Assembly: GCA_016213205.1 (NCBI GenBank)
Contig: JACRAZ010000042.1
Coordinates: 1-64,000, forward strand
Source of the DNA: Burkholderiales bacterium
GTDB taxonomy: Bacteria > Pseudomonadota > Gammaproteobacteria > Burkholderiales > Burkholderiaceae_C
Length of the DNA stretch: 64,000 nt
Reading direction: 5' to 3'
Positions 8,872 through 17,211 of the stretch are shown piece after piece. The notes beneath the pieces are model-generated. The model made no database searches and was not told where the DNA came from. It saw only the letters and a list, made by a program, of their open reading frames with translations. The stretch's first letter is position 1. Each line of letters starts with the position of its first letter. The translations under genes and the position numbers were made by a program.

Positions 8872-10517
8872 ACGTCAAGCGCTTTACGGCCAAAACCTCT
8901 CGCGAGGCCCTCGCCTTGGTGAAGCAGGCCCTGGGTGACGATGCGGTCGTGCTGTCCACGCGCCCCGGCGCCGATGGCGTGGAGGTGCTGGCCATGGCAC
9001 CGGACGGCCTGCAGCAGATCGAACGCGCCGCCGCCGGCGCGCCCACCGTGCGTGCCGCTGCCGCCGCGCCCGCGGCAGCCCGGCCGCAACGCGCGCCCAG
9101 CGGCGACCCGCGTGCGCCCCAGGTGCCCAACTCGGTGGCCGGCCACACCGGCGCCGAGGTGGACCTGCGTGCCGCCCGCGTGGCCGAGCACCAGATCCCG
9201 GTGCTGCGCCAGGAAGCCGCGCCGCAGCGCGGCCGCACCGAACCCCGGCCCACGCTGGCGCAGCGCGCCGCGCGCGAGCGCATCGAGCCGCGCCTCGAAG
9301 GCGGGCTGGACGCCGCCGTCGAGAAGGACGTGGAAGCCCTGGGCATGAGCACGCTCACCTTCCAGGACTATGTGCGCGAGCGCATGCTCAAGCGCCGCCA
9401 GGCCGAGATCGAGCAGGGCCCGATGTCCGCCGCCGCGCTGGCCGCGGCCGAGGCGCCGATCCGCCGCGCCGCCGCCCCGGCCGCCGCCACGCCGCGCCGC
9501 GAGGTGCCGGTGCTGCGCGACGAGGTGCGCCTGGCCGAACCCGAGCCCGCGCCCCGCATCGACCTTTCGGCCCAGCGTGAACGCACCGAGATGCTGGGTG
9601 AGCTGCGCTCGATGAAGCACCTGATCGAAGAACGCTTCGGCATGCTGGCCTTCATGGAGAAGCTGCAGCGCAACCCGCGCCAGGCCGAGCTCTCGCAGCG
9701 CCTGCTCGACAGCGGCCTGTCGCCCGCGCTGATCCGCAAGCTGGTGGCCAGCCTGCCGGCCGACACCACCGACGAGATGGCCTGGGCCGCCAGCGTGCTG
9801 GAACGCAACGTGATCACCGACGAGCGCGAGTCCGGCATCGAAGACCAGGGCGGCGTGTTCGCGATGATCGGCTCCACCGGCGTGGGCAAGACCACCTCCA
9901 CCGCCAAGATCGCCGCGGCCTTTGCCACCAAGCACGGCGCCGCGAACCTGGGCCTGATCACGCTGGACGCCTACCGCGTGGCCGCCCACGAGCAGCTGCG
10001 CACCTACGGCCGCATCCTCGGCGTGCCGGTGCACACCGCGCACGACCGCGCCTCGCTGGAAGACCTGCTGGAGCTGCTGTCGGCCAAGAAGATGGTGCTG
10101 ATCGACACCGCCGGCATGGCCCAGCGGGACACCCGCACCCGCGAGCTGCTGGAGATGCTCTCGCACCGCTCGATCCAGAAGCTGCTGGTGGTGAACGCCG
10201 CCGCGCAGGGCGAGACGGTGGAAGACGTGATGGTGGCCTACGGCGCCGCCAGTTGCCGCGGCATCGTGATCAGCAAGCTCGACGAGGCCGTCAAGCTCGG
10301 GCCCGCGCTGGACGCGGTGATCCGCCACAAGTGCAAGGTGGTGGGCGTGGCCAACGGCCAGCGCGTGCCCGAAGACTGGCACCGCCTGTCGGCCCAGGCG
10401 CTGGTGCAGCGCGTGCTGCGCGGCGGCGGCGGCTCCTCGTGGCGGCTGGATGCGGGCGAGGTGAACCTGATCTTCGCCGGCCGCCATGCGGTCAGCAGCG
10501 CCGCGGCGCAACTCTGA
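8868..10517 (+). CDS. flhF: Flagellar SRP-like GTPase FlhF
   Basis: FlhF is an SRP-family GTPase that sets the place and number of polar flagella. The 549-residue product begins MNVKRFTAKTSREALALVK, the typical B-domain start. It has a long low-complexity Ala/Pro/Arg-rich linker (about residues 60-230), then the NG domain with P-loop GSTGVGKTT near residue 335 and a DTAG G3 motif near residue 412. The start codon overlaps the flhA stop. Its presence, with the FlhG-like gene downstream, suggests polar rather than peritrichous flagellation (inference). Confidence 0.96.
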   Translation: MNVKRFTAKTSREALALVKQALGDDAVVLSTRPGADGVEVLAMAPDGLQQIERAAAGAPTVRAAAAAPAAARPQRAPSGDPRAPQVPNSVAGHTGAEVDLRAARVAEHQIPVLRQEAAPQRGRTEPRPTLAQRAARERIEPRLEGGLDAAVEKDVEALGMSTLTFQDYVRERMLKRRQAEIEQGPMSAAALAAAEAPIRRAAAPAAATPRREVPVLRDEVRLAEPEPAPRIDLSAQRERTEMLGELRSMKHLIEERFGMLAFMEKLQRNPRQAELSQRLLDSGLSPALIRKLVASLPADTTDEMAWAASVLERNVITDERESGIEDQGGVFAMIGSTGVGKTTSTAKIAAAFATKHGAANLGLITLDAYRVAAHEQLRTYGRILGVPVHTAHDRASLEDLLELLSAKKMVLIDTAGMAQRDTRTRELLEMLSHRSIQKLLVVNAAAQGETVEDVMVAYGAASCRGIVISKLDEAVKLGPALDAVIRHKCKVVGVANGQRVPEDWHRLSAQALVQRVLRGGGGSSWRLDAGEVNLIFAGRHAVSSAAAQL

Positions 10518-10561
10518 GCCCCTTGGCCCCCAACCCGCACGGCTGCCCCCTTCACGCTTCC

Positions 10562-11365
10562 ATGCACGACTTCATGAGCCCCCGCAGCGCGCCCCTGGAC
10601 CAGGCCCACGGCCTGCGCCAGCTGTTCGCGGCCCAGCGCCAGCGCTTCGTGCCGCTGGTGCACAACCGGCACGTGGCCTTCGGCGGCGTGGCGATGGAGC
10701 GCCTGTGCGCCGCCTTCGCCGAGGCCCAGCTGCACACCCTGGTGGTGGATGCCGCCGAAAGCGCCTCGGCCGCGCACGAGCTCGCGCTGGTGGATCTTTC
10801 CGCCTGCATCGAACCCTTGTCGCCCAGCGTGTCCTACCTCGCCGCGCGCGGCCTGCCGATGCGCCACCTGGATGCACGCGGCAGCACCAGCGCCTTTCTC
10901 GGCGCGCTGGCCGAAGCCGCGCCGCGGGCCGATGTGGTGCTGGTGCATGCCGGCGCCACCGACCTGGCGCGCCTGTTCGCGCGCCGGCTGCCGCGCCCCA
11001 TCCTGCAGGCGGCCGATGCGCCCGAGAGCCTGACCCATGCCTACGCCTCGATGAAGCTGCTGACCCAGCGCCTGGGCGTGATGACCTTCGACCTGATGCT
11101 GGCCGCCGACGGTGCCTCGCCGCGCGTGCCGCGCATTGCAGAGCGCCTGGCCGAATGTGCCGACCGCTTCCTCGGTGCCGTGATCACCGACTGGGCGCTG
11201 GCCGACCCGCTGGCCGACGAACGCGAGCCCCTGTCGCCCGCGCTGTGCCGCCTGGCCATGAGCCAGCTGCGCGGCGGTGACGAACAGCCCGAAACCTCCG
11301 CCGGGGCGCCGTACGCCCGGGTGGATGCCGCGCGCCGGGACGCCGCGGCCCGCCGAGTGAACTGA
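10562..11365 (+). CDS. FlhG/FleN-like protein with FlhF-activating motif but no Walker A
   Basis: The position between flhF and fliA is that of flhG (fleN/ylxH), a MinD-type ATPase that limits flagellar number and activates the FlhF GTPase. The 267-residue product has the DQAxxLR activator helix (DQAHGLRQLF, residues 13-22). Where MinD proteins have the deviant Walker A KGGVGKS, I see only VAFGGVAMERL, with no lysine pair or P-loop. Later parts still look like a Rossmann-type ParA fold (VVLVHAGAT, a hydrophobic strand then loop). It is therefore probably a degenerate, non-ATP-hydrolysing FlhG. The start at 10562 lacks a strong ribosome-binding site; a second ATG four codons later or a TTG at 10523 are alternatives. 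Confidence 0.7.
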   Translation: MHDFMSPRSAPLDQAHGLRQLFAAQRQRFVPLVHNRHVAFGGVAMERLCAAFAEAQLHTLVVDAAESASAAHELALVDLSACIEPLSPSVSYLAARGLPMRHLDARGSTSAFLGALAEAAPRADVVLVHAGATDLARLFARRLPRPILQAADAPESLTHAYASMKLLTQRLGVMTFDLMLAADGASPRVPRIAERLAECADRFLGAVITDWALADPLADEREPLSPALCRLAMSQLRGGDEQPETSAGAPYARVDAARRDAAARRVN

Positions 11366-11384
11366 TATGTCCGGAGCCCTATCC

Positions 11385-12098
11385 ATGTACACCGCCAAAG
11401 GCCGCCTCGACGCCAACGCGATGCTCAAGCAGTACAGCCCGCTGGTGCGCCGCCTGGCCCACCAGATGATCGCGAAGCTGCCGGCCAACGTGGAACTCGA
11501 CGACCTGATCCAAGTGGGCATGATCGGCCTGTCCGACGCGCTGTCGCGATTCGATTCGGCGCAGGGCGTGCAGTTCGAGACCTTCGCCACCCAGCGCATC
11601 CGCGGCGCCATGCTCGACGAGCTGCGCGGCAGCGACTGGATGAGCCGCGGCGACCGCCGCCACCAGCGCTCGATCGAGACCGCGGTGCACAAGCTCGAGC
11701 AGCGCCTGGGCCGTGCCCCCAGCGAGGGCGAGATCGCCAAGGAGATGGGCCTCACGCTGGGCGACTACCAGGAACTGCTGGGCAAGGTGCGCGGCACCCA
11801 GCTGGTGTACCTGGAGGACATGACCGGTGACGACGGCGACGACGACTACCTCGACCGCCACGTGGTGGACGAGAGCGCCAACCCGCTGTCGCTGCTGAAC
11901 GACCACCGCATGCGCGCCGCGCTGGTGGAGGCCATCAAGAACCTGCCCGAGCGCGAGCAGTACGTGATGAGCATGTACTACGAGCACGACATGAACCTGA
12001 AGGAAATCGCCGCGGTGCTGAAGGTGACCGAGAGCCGCGTGTGCCAGCTGCACAGCCAGAGCATCGCGCGCCTGCGCAGCCGCCTGCGCGAGTGGTGA
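11385..12098 (+). CDS. fliA: Flagellar sigma factor FliA (sigma-28)
   Basis: FliA directs RNA polymerase to late flagellar promoters and is held inactive by FlgM until the hook is complete. The product starts MYTAKG and has all sigma-28 regions: region 2 with LVRRLAHQMIAKLP and IQVGMIGLSDAL, region 3, and a region 4 helix-turn-helix ending in TESRVCQLHSQSIARLR. I prefer the ATG at 11385, giving 237 residues, because relatives begin MYTAKG and a GGAG sits 8 nt upstream; an in-frame ATG at 11367 would add six residues. An acidic GDDGDDD patch lies near residue 150. The gene ends the flhB-fliA cluster and is followed by tandem terminators. Confidence 0.97.
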   Translation: MYTAKGRLDANAMLKQYSPLVRRLAHQMIAKLPANVELDDLIQVGMIGLSDALSRFDSAQGVQFETFATQRIRGAMLDELRGSDWMSRGDRRHQRSIETAVHKLEQRLGRAPSEGEIAKEMGLTLGDYQELLGKVRGTQLVYLEDMTGDDGDDDYLDRHVVDESANPLSLLNDHRMRAALVEAIKNLPEREQYVMSMYYEHDMNLKEIAAVLKVTESRVCQLHSQSIARLRSRLREW

Positions 12099-12120
12099 AG
12101 CGGCGCCTTCCGTGAGCACC

Positions 12121-12207
12121 AGGCCGCCTGCGGGCGGCCTTCGTGTTTTCAGGCCGCCTGCGGGCGGCCTTCGCGTTTTCAGGCCGCCTGCGGCAGGCCT
12201 CGTGCCT
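12121..12207. terminator. Tandem triplicated terminator hairpin between fliA and convergent kinase
   Basis: Three head-to-tail copies of a 30-nt unit lie at 12121-12150, 12151-12180 and 12181-12210. Copies 1 and 2 fold into a perfect 7-bp stem GGCCGCC-TGCG-GGCGGCC followed by TTCGTGTTTTC or TTCGCGTTTTC. Copy 3 is degenerate and runs into the kinase stop codon. They should terminate fliA transcription and, given the symmetry of the stem, hinder the convergent transcript. Confidence 0.85.
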
Positions 12208-14220
12208 TCAGCCCGCGACGCTGGGCACGCCGCGCTGCGGTGCCAGCGCGCCGGGTTCGGTGGGCTGCTCGGCCTCGTCCGCGCCCAGCAGGGCGTGCGG
12301 CCCCAGGCTGAAACTGAAGCTCGCGCCCTGGCCGGGCGCACCGCTGGCGCGGATGCGCCCGCCATGGCGCTGCACGATGCGTTGCACGATGGTCAGGCCG
12401 ATGCCGGTGCCACCGAACTCCTGCTCGCTGTGCAGGCGCTGGAAGGGCTGGAACAGGCGCTCCGATTGTTCGGCGTCGAAGCCGGCGCCGTTGTCGGCCA
12501 CGGTGAGCAGCAGCCGGCCCTCGGCGTCGCGCTCGCCCACCAGGCGCACCAGCGGCCGCGGCACGTGGCGGGTGAACTTGGCCGCGTTGCCCAGCAGGTT
12601 CTGCAGCACGATGCGCAGCTGCGGCGGCGAGGCATGGGCCGACAGGCCCGGCTGCACCTGCCACTGCACCGGCGCGGCCCGCTCGAGCACCGGCAGGCCG
12701 GCGATCACCTCTTCGGCCAGCGCGCTCAGGTCCAGGTGCTGGCGCTCGATCGCGGCGCTGGACGAGCGGGCCAGCTCCAGCAGCGCTTCCAGCGTGTGCA
12801 GCATCTCGTGCGCGGCGCGGGCCTGCAGGTCCAGCAACTCGCCTTCACCGGTGCCCAGGCGCTCGCCCAGCCGCTGGCGCAGCAGCTCGGCCAGGCCCTG
12901 CACGTGGCCGATGGGCGTGCGCAGCTCGTGGGCCAGCTGGCGCGCAAAGGCGTCCAGGTCGCGGTTGGCCTGCTCCAGCTCGCGGGTGCGGGCGGTCACG
13001 GCCAGCTGCAGTTCGCGGTTGTGCTGCACCAGCATCTGCTCGGTGAGCTTGCGCAGCGTGATGTCGCGGCCCACGCCGTGGTAGCCGATGAACTGGCCCC
13101 GCTCGTCGAAGCGGGGCGCGCCCGCCAGCGCAAGCCAGATCGTGCGGCCATCGTCACGCTGCACCGCGAACTCCAGCGCGCGGAAGGGCTGGCGCGCATC
13201 GAGCTCGGCGCGGTGGGCCTCCCATTGCGCGGGCGACAAGGCCTCGGGGTAGGCCTCCCAGCGTGTCTTGCCGGCATTGCGCTGCACCAGCGTGCCGAAG
13301 CGGCGCAGCATCTCGTTGGAAGGCGGCGGAAAGCGGTGCTCGGCGTCGGTCTGCCAGTACCAGTCGGCCGACAGGCCGGCCATCACCGCGTAGCGCTGCT
13401 CGCTCGCCTGCAGCCGGCGGAAGGCCTGCTTCGGTGCGGTGATGTCGCGCGCCACGCCTTCGTAGCCGGCGAAGCTGCCATCGCGGTGCAGGCGTGGCCG
13501 CCCGCTCAGCGCCACCCAGCCGTGCTCGAGCGTGCCCAGGCCGGTGACGGCGATCTCGATGTCGCGGAAGGGCTCCTGCCGAGCCAGCAGCTCATGGAAG
13601 GCATGCCAGCCCATCGCGGGCGGCTGGCAGAAGCCCAGCTCGTCGTGGCGGCGGCCGAGCAGATCGCCCAGCGCGCGGCCCGCGGGTTTGGCGATCGGCG
13701 CATCGGCCGACAGGCTGGACAGGCGCAGCCGCTGGTCGAGCTCCCAGTACCAGTCGGTGGACAGCTCGGCACGGGCGCGCCAGCGCCGCTCGGATTCGCC
13801 CAGCACGCCCTCGACCTGCGTGGCCAGGTCGCCAAAGGCCGAGGGCACGGCCGCGCGGCGCGGTTCACGCAGGCCGGCCACGGCCGATTCCCAGGCGCCG
13901 CGGCGCAGCTCGTTCACGGTTTGGCGCAGCGTGCGGGCGGCCAGCCGCTGCGAGCGCCACAGGCTGGCCACCAGCGCGCACAGCAGCAGCACGCACAGCG
14001 CGGCGGCCCAGAGGCCCTGGGTCAGCTGGCTGCGGGAGGCGGCGTCGAGCGGTTCGTGGGTGAGCAGCGGGCTCAGCAGGAAGGCGGCCAGCACCCCGGC
14101 AGGGGCGGCCAGCAGGCCCAGCACCAGGCCCAGGCGATGCACGCTGCGCGTAGCCGCGGCGGGCGGCACGGGTGGCGCTTCGAGGTCGGCCCACGGCAGT
14201 GTTTCACCGTCCGTGGCCAT
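12208..14220 (-). CDS. Membrane-bound PAS histidine kinase
   Basis: A sensor histidine kinase, likely inner-membrane. The 670-residue product has two hydrophobic segments near residues 25-50 and 70-95, then two PAS domains (each containing a DWYW motif) ending in GYEGVARDIT and GYHGVGRDIT. A coiled linker leads to HisKA with the H-box LAHELRTPIG and an HATPase domain with N-box LLGNAAKFT, G1 DNGAGFD and G2 GGTGIGLTIVQRIV. No receiver domain is attached and no response regulator is adjacent, so the partner is unknown. I chose the ATG at 14220 (MATDGETLPW) because an AGGG lies 8 nt upstream and the preceding frame is low complexity. It converges on fliA. Confidence 0.9.
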   Translation of the reverse strand: MATDGETLPWADLEAPPVPPAAATRSVHRLGLVLGLLAAPAGVLAAFLLSPLLTHEPLDAASRSQLTQGLWAAALCVLLLCALVASLWRSQRLAARTLRQTVNELRRGAWESAVAGLREPRRAAVPSAFGDLATQVEGVLGESERRWRARAELSTDWYWELDQRLRLSSLSADAPIAKPAGRALGDLLGRRHDELGFCQPPAMGWHAFHELLARQEPFRDIEIAVTGLGTLEHGWVALSGRPRLHRDGSFAGYEGVARDITAPKQAFRRLQASEQRYAVMAGLSADWYWQTDAEHRFPPPSNEMLRRFGTLVQRNAGKTRWEAYPEALSPAQWEAHRAELDARQPFRALEFAVQRDDGRTIWLALAGAPRFDERGQFIGYHGVGRDITLRKLTEQMLVQHNRELQLAVTARTRELEQANRDLDAFARQLAHELRTPIGHVQGLAELLRQRLGERLGTGEGELLDLQARAAHEMLHTLEALLELARSSSAAIERQHLDLSALAEEVIAGLPVLERAAPVQWQVQPGLSAHASPPQLRIVLQNLLGNAAKFTRHVPRPLVRLVGERDAEGRLLLTVADNGAGFDAEQSERLFQPFQRLHSEQEFGGTGIGLTIVQRIVQRHGGRIRASGAPGQGASFSFSLGPHALLGADEAEQPTEPGALAPQRGVPSVAG

Positions 14221-14482
14221 GGCCGAGCCCTGCCGCGTGCGCGGCCCGCGTACTGCGAATCCCAATTTTCGACGACCTCTTGTGGTGGCGGCCGAATTCG
14301 TGCCCGTCCGCGCGTTGGAAGAGGTGGGGTCGTATGCGAGTGTGCCTGCGCAGGCACGGGTGGGCAACCGGGGATGTCGCTTATCCGCACCCGTGGCAGG
14401 TGCGGGTTAGGGCGCTGCGGTGCGCCGCGGGCCGCGTTTTTGCCGATCCGAGGGGCAGTGCCCCCGGAACGGCCCGTCGGGC

Positions 14483-14887
14483 TCAGGCGGTGTAGGAGCC
14501 GGTCGTGCGGCTGCCTTCGGGCAGGCCGCGTGCGCCGTAGAGGCCGGCGCCCGGGCTGTTGTCGGGCATCAGCACGTCGATCGCGCGGTCAAGCGCGGCG
14601 GTGGCGCGCGCCAGGGCTTCGCGTTGCGAGGCCACCTGGGCGCTGGCGCGCGCCAGGCGGCGGCGCATGGGTTCGGGCACGCCGCCGTTGCGGGCGGCAT
14701 GCATGAAGCGCTGCACCGCGGCGGCCAGCGCGCGGTGCAGTTCGTTGGCGTGCATCTCCACCGCGGGCGCATTGCGCTCGCGCAGCGATTCGGCCAGGTT
14801 GTTCAAACCCTGCTCCACGGTCGCCACGGCGTGTTCGAGCTCGCTGGTCTGCGCGAGGGCCTGGTGCTCGATGGGGGTGGTGATCAT
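14483..14887 (-). CDS. flgN: Probable flagellar chaperone FlgN
   Basis: FlgN is the cytoplasmic export chaperone for the hook-filament junction proteins FlgK and FlgL. The 134-residue product is mostly amphipathic helix (residues about 10-110, with heptad-like LEHAVATVEQGLNNLAESL) and ends in a flexible Gly/Ser-rich tail, as expected for the family. FlgN sequences diverge strongly, so the call rests on size, helical character and position directly downstream of flgM, 52 nt away, in the flgA-flgM-flgN order usual for this group. Confidence 0.8.
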   Translation of the reverse strand: MITTPIEHQALAQTSELEHAVATVEQGLNNLAESLRERNAPAVEMHANELHRALAAAVQRFMHAARNGGVPEPMRRRLARASAQVASQREALARATAALDRAIDVLMPDNSPGAGLYGARGLPEGSRTTGSYTA

Positions 14888-14939
14888 GCGGCGTCGACCC
14901 GTGGGTTGAAGGACAGTGGGCGTCGGGGCGCGCGCGGTG

Positions 14940-15242
14940 TCAACCGCGCGACTTCGGCGTCAGCAACTCGTGGGCATTGGCGATCAGCTTGTCGGCGATG
15001 GCCTCGGCATTGACCTCGAACTTGCCATCCCGGATGGCGTCCGAGATGCGCTGCACCTTCGCTGCATCGAACACGGCCGTGCTGTCACCCTCGGCAGCAC
15101 CCATCAATGCCCCGGCGGACAACTCGACCTTGGCGCTCGGCTCGGCCGCGTTGCCGCTGCCGCCCTTCTGGGTTGGCGCGGATTTGCGTTCGGTGACGGT
15201 GGGGGAAACCGCCGCCTTGTTTTCGAGAGAACCGATCTTCAT
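14940..15242 (-). CDS. flgM: Anti-sigma-28 factor FlgM
   Basis: FlgM binds FliA in the cytoplasm and is exported through the completed hook-basal body, releasing late gene expression. The 100-residue product starts MKIGSLENK and has the disordered Ser/Thr/Lys-rich N-terminal half usual for the family. The C-terminal FliA-binding helices follow, with KVQRISDAIRDGKFEVNAEA and IADKLIANAHELL. The start at 15242 is preferred over an in-frame ATG four codons upstream because GGAG lies six bases before it. A sigma-28 promoter stands about 50 bases upstream, giving the standard feedback loop. Confidence 0.95.
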   Translation of the reverse strand: MKIGSLENKAAVSPTVTERKSAPTQKGGSGNAAEPSAKVELSAGALMGAAEGDSTAVFDAAKVQRISDAIRDGKFEVNAEAIADKLIANAHELLTPKSRG

Positions 15243-15294
15243 GGTGGACTCCAACAGGGCGGGTCACCTGACTTTGCCCTGAGACATGCTCGGG

Positions 15295-15321
15295 GTATCG
15301 GCCCGCATTTCGGGGACTTTA
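15295..15321 (-). promoter_or_regulatory. Sigma-28 (FliA) promoter of flgM
   Basis: On the minus strand TAAAGTCC (15321-15314) is followed by 11 nt and then GCCGATAC (15302-15295). This matches the sigma-28 consensus TAAAGTTT-N11-GCCGATAA in 13 of 16 positions with exact spacing. It lies between flgA and flgM, so flgM-flgN can be transcribed separately by FliA holoenzyme. Confidence 0.85.
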
Positions 15322-15399
15322 GGGCTTTCGCACATTCTTTTCATCGCCCCCCCGATTCAGGGGGCCATGCCGGTGCCCCCGGTATTCTGCGGCAAATGC

Positions 15400-16143
15400 T
15401 CAAAGTGCGAGCTCCAGCCGCCGCTCGGCGGTGGGCAGGCCACTGAGGATGCGCCCGGATTCCACCCGCACGCGGGCCGTCTGGCCCTCGATGCCGGGGC
15501 TGACGGCCTGGCCCTCGACACTGACCGCGTAGCCCGGGCCCACGGCCACCACGCGCACCAGGTCGCCGGCATTGAAGAACTGGCGCGCCCGCAGGTCGCC
15601 ACGGTGCAGCGCCTGGCCCGCGGGCAGCGGGCGGGCCAGCGCGCGGCCCAGCGCCATGGCCGGCTGGGTGAGCACCGGGTCGGGGCCGGCGGCCAGATCG
15701 ACCTCGGCGCGTTGCAGGTGCCCGGCCTCCAGCACCGTGCCGGCCGGCAGCGCGCTGGCAGCCACCAGCGCCTGCGCATACAGCTTCACCGTGACCGGCA
15801 GGTACACGTTCCACTTGGTCGGGCCCTGCAGGCAGCGCAGGCCGATGCGGGTGCGGCCATACGGCCGCAGCCCGGTGGGCAGGTAGGGCTGGATCTGGTC
15901 GCAGGGCGCGAGCTTCAGGCGCGGGTCGAGCTGGCCCAGCTCCACCTCTACGCGCACCGGCCCGGCACCGGCGCCCAGGGCCTGGCCGGCGGAATCACCG
16001 GCCAGCCGCTGCAACTGCTGCGCGAGCACCGCATCCACGGCCGAGGGCTCGGCCCGCGCCAGGCCGGCCGCGGCGGCCAGGGCCAGCCCGCACACCACAG
16101 GCAGGGCGCGCGCGGCGCGCGAGACATCGGCGATCTTCTGCAT
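15400..16143 (-). CDS. flgA: P-ring assembly chaperone FlgA
   Basis: FlgA is a periplasmic chaperone for assembly of the FlgI P ring. The 247-residue product has a Sec signal peptide (MQKIADVSRAARALPVVCG, then an Ala/Leu core ending in ARA before EPS) and then the SAF-type domain, with the typical GQAVSPGIEGQTARVRVESG and a final GRILSGLPTAERRLEL. Two cysteines of the N-terminal domain (APCDQIQ and LRCLQG) are conserved. The frame is open 32 codons further upstream, but that part lacks signal-peptide character, so the ATG at 16143 is chosen. It is divergent from flgB. Confidence 0.93.
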   Translation of the reverse strand: MQKIADVSRAARALPVVCGLALAAAAGLARAEPSAVDAVLAQQLQRLAGDSAGQALGAGAGPVRVEVELGQLDPRLKLAPCDQIQPYLPTGLRPYGRTRIGLRCLQGPTKWNVYLPVTVKLYAQALVAASALPAGTVLEAGHLQRAEVDLAAGPDPVLTQPAMALGRALARPLPAGQALHRGDLRARQFFNAGDLVRVVAVGPGYAVSVEGQAVSPGIEGQTARVRVESGRILSGLPTAERRLELAL

Positions 16144-16302
16144 GCCGCCATGGTGGCCGGGCGGGCCTGCTGCCGGTGGCGCGAAATGCCGGGTGATGTG
16201 CCGTCTATTCCGGCTCATGTTCACCCGGTGGCTGCCCACAATGGCTTCGCATCGAAACCCTCATCCCGCTGCCAGCCCCGAACGCCCGACAGTGCCCACG
16301 CC
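16144..16302. promoter_or_regulatory. Divergent flgA/flgB promoter region
   Basis: This 159-bp gap lies between the divergent starts of flgA and flgB and must hold the early/middle-class flagellar promoters. I see no TAAA-N15-GCCGATAA sigma-28 site, so transcription presumably uses sigma-70 with a master activator such as FlhDC (inference). No individual box could be assigned with confidence. Confidence 0.4.
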
Positions 16303-16737
16303 ATGCAACGCCTGACCTCCACGCTCGATTTCCATGCCCAGGCGCTCACGCTGCGGGCCGAGCGCCAACGCCTGCTGGCCAGCAACATCGCCAATGCGGA
16401 CACCCCGGGCTACCAGGCACGCGACATGGATTTCACCAAGGCGCTGCGCGAGGCCACGGCCACGCTCAACGCCCCGGGCGGCACGGCCCAGGCCGTGCCC
16501 GGCGCGCTGGCCACCACGCATGCCGGCCACCTGAGCGTGGCCGCCGGCGCACGCAACGAAGACGAGCTGCTCTACGCCACCGGCCCGCAGGACAGCCTGG
16601 ACCGCAACACCGTGGACCTGGACCGCGAGCGCGCGGCCTTTGCCGAGAACGCGGTGAAGTACGAGGCCACGCTGCGCTTCATCAACGGCAGCGTGCGCAA
16701 CCTGACCGAAGCGATGCGCAGCCCGACCCAGGGCTGA
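16303..16737 (+). CDS. flgB: Flagellar proximal rod protein FlgB
   Basis: FlgB is the most proximal structural protein of the flagellar rod in the periplasm. The 144-residue product has the N-terminal rod/hook signature LLASNIANADTPGYQARDMDF (with NIANADTPGY as the core) and a C-terminal helix VKYEATLRFINGSVRNL. Size agrees with the family. The ATG at 16303 is chosen because it begins just before the conserved helix. It opens the flgBCDEFGHIJKL run, with flgC 15 nt downstream. Confidence 0.95.
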   Translation: MQRLTSTLDFHAQALTLRAERQRLLASNIANADTPGYQARDMDFTKALREATATLNAPGGTAQAVPGALATTHAGHLSVAAGARNEDELLYATGPQDSLDRNTVDLDRERAAFAENAVKYEATLRFINGSVRNLTEAMRSPTQG

Positions 16738-16752
16738 CGAGAGGGCTGAGCC

Positions 16753-17175
16753 ATGAGCATGTTCAAGATCTTCGATGTCTCCGGGAGCGCCGTCAGCGCC
16801 CAGAGCCAGCGGCTGAACACGGTGGCCTCCAACCTGGCCAATGCCGACACGGTGGCCGGCCCCGACGGCCAGGCCTACAAGGCACGCCAGGTGGTGTTCC
16901 AGACCACGCTGATGGGCGAGGTGGCCAACGGCGGCCCCGCGGCCGCCGGCGTGCGCGTGGCCAACGTGGTGGAAGACAACACCCCCGGCCGCCGCGTGCA
17001 CGACCCGCGGCACCCGGGCGCCGACGCGCAGGGCTATGTCACCTACAGCAACGTCAACGCGGTGGAGGAGATGGTCAACATGATCTCGGCCTCGCGCTCG
17101 TACCAGAACAACATCGAAGTGATGAACACCGCCAAGAGCCTGCTGCTGAAGACGCTGCAGCTCGGGCAGGGCTGA
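16753..17175 (+). CDS. flgC: Flagellar proximal rod protein FlgC
   Basis: FlgC is a proximal rod subunit. The 140-residue product begins [17 protein letters not shown], has the rod motif [19 protein letters not shown], and ends with the coiled-coil helix containing [20 protein letters not shown]. This is the standard architecture of the flagellar rod/hook family, and length is normal. It lies between flgB and flgD in the expected order with short spacing. Confidence 0.96.
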   Translation: MSMFKIFDVSGSAVSAQSQRLNTVASNLANADTVAGPDGQAYKARQVVFQTTLMGEVANGGPAAAGVRVANVVEDNTPGRRVHDPRHPGADAQGYVTYSNVNAVEEMVNMISASRSYQNNIEVMNTAKSLLLKTLQLGQG

Positions 17176-17211
17176 GCCACCGCCTGAGCGGCCGACCGAT
17201 CGGAACCCGAC

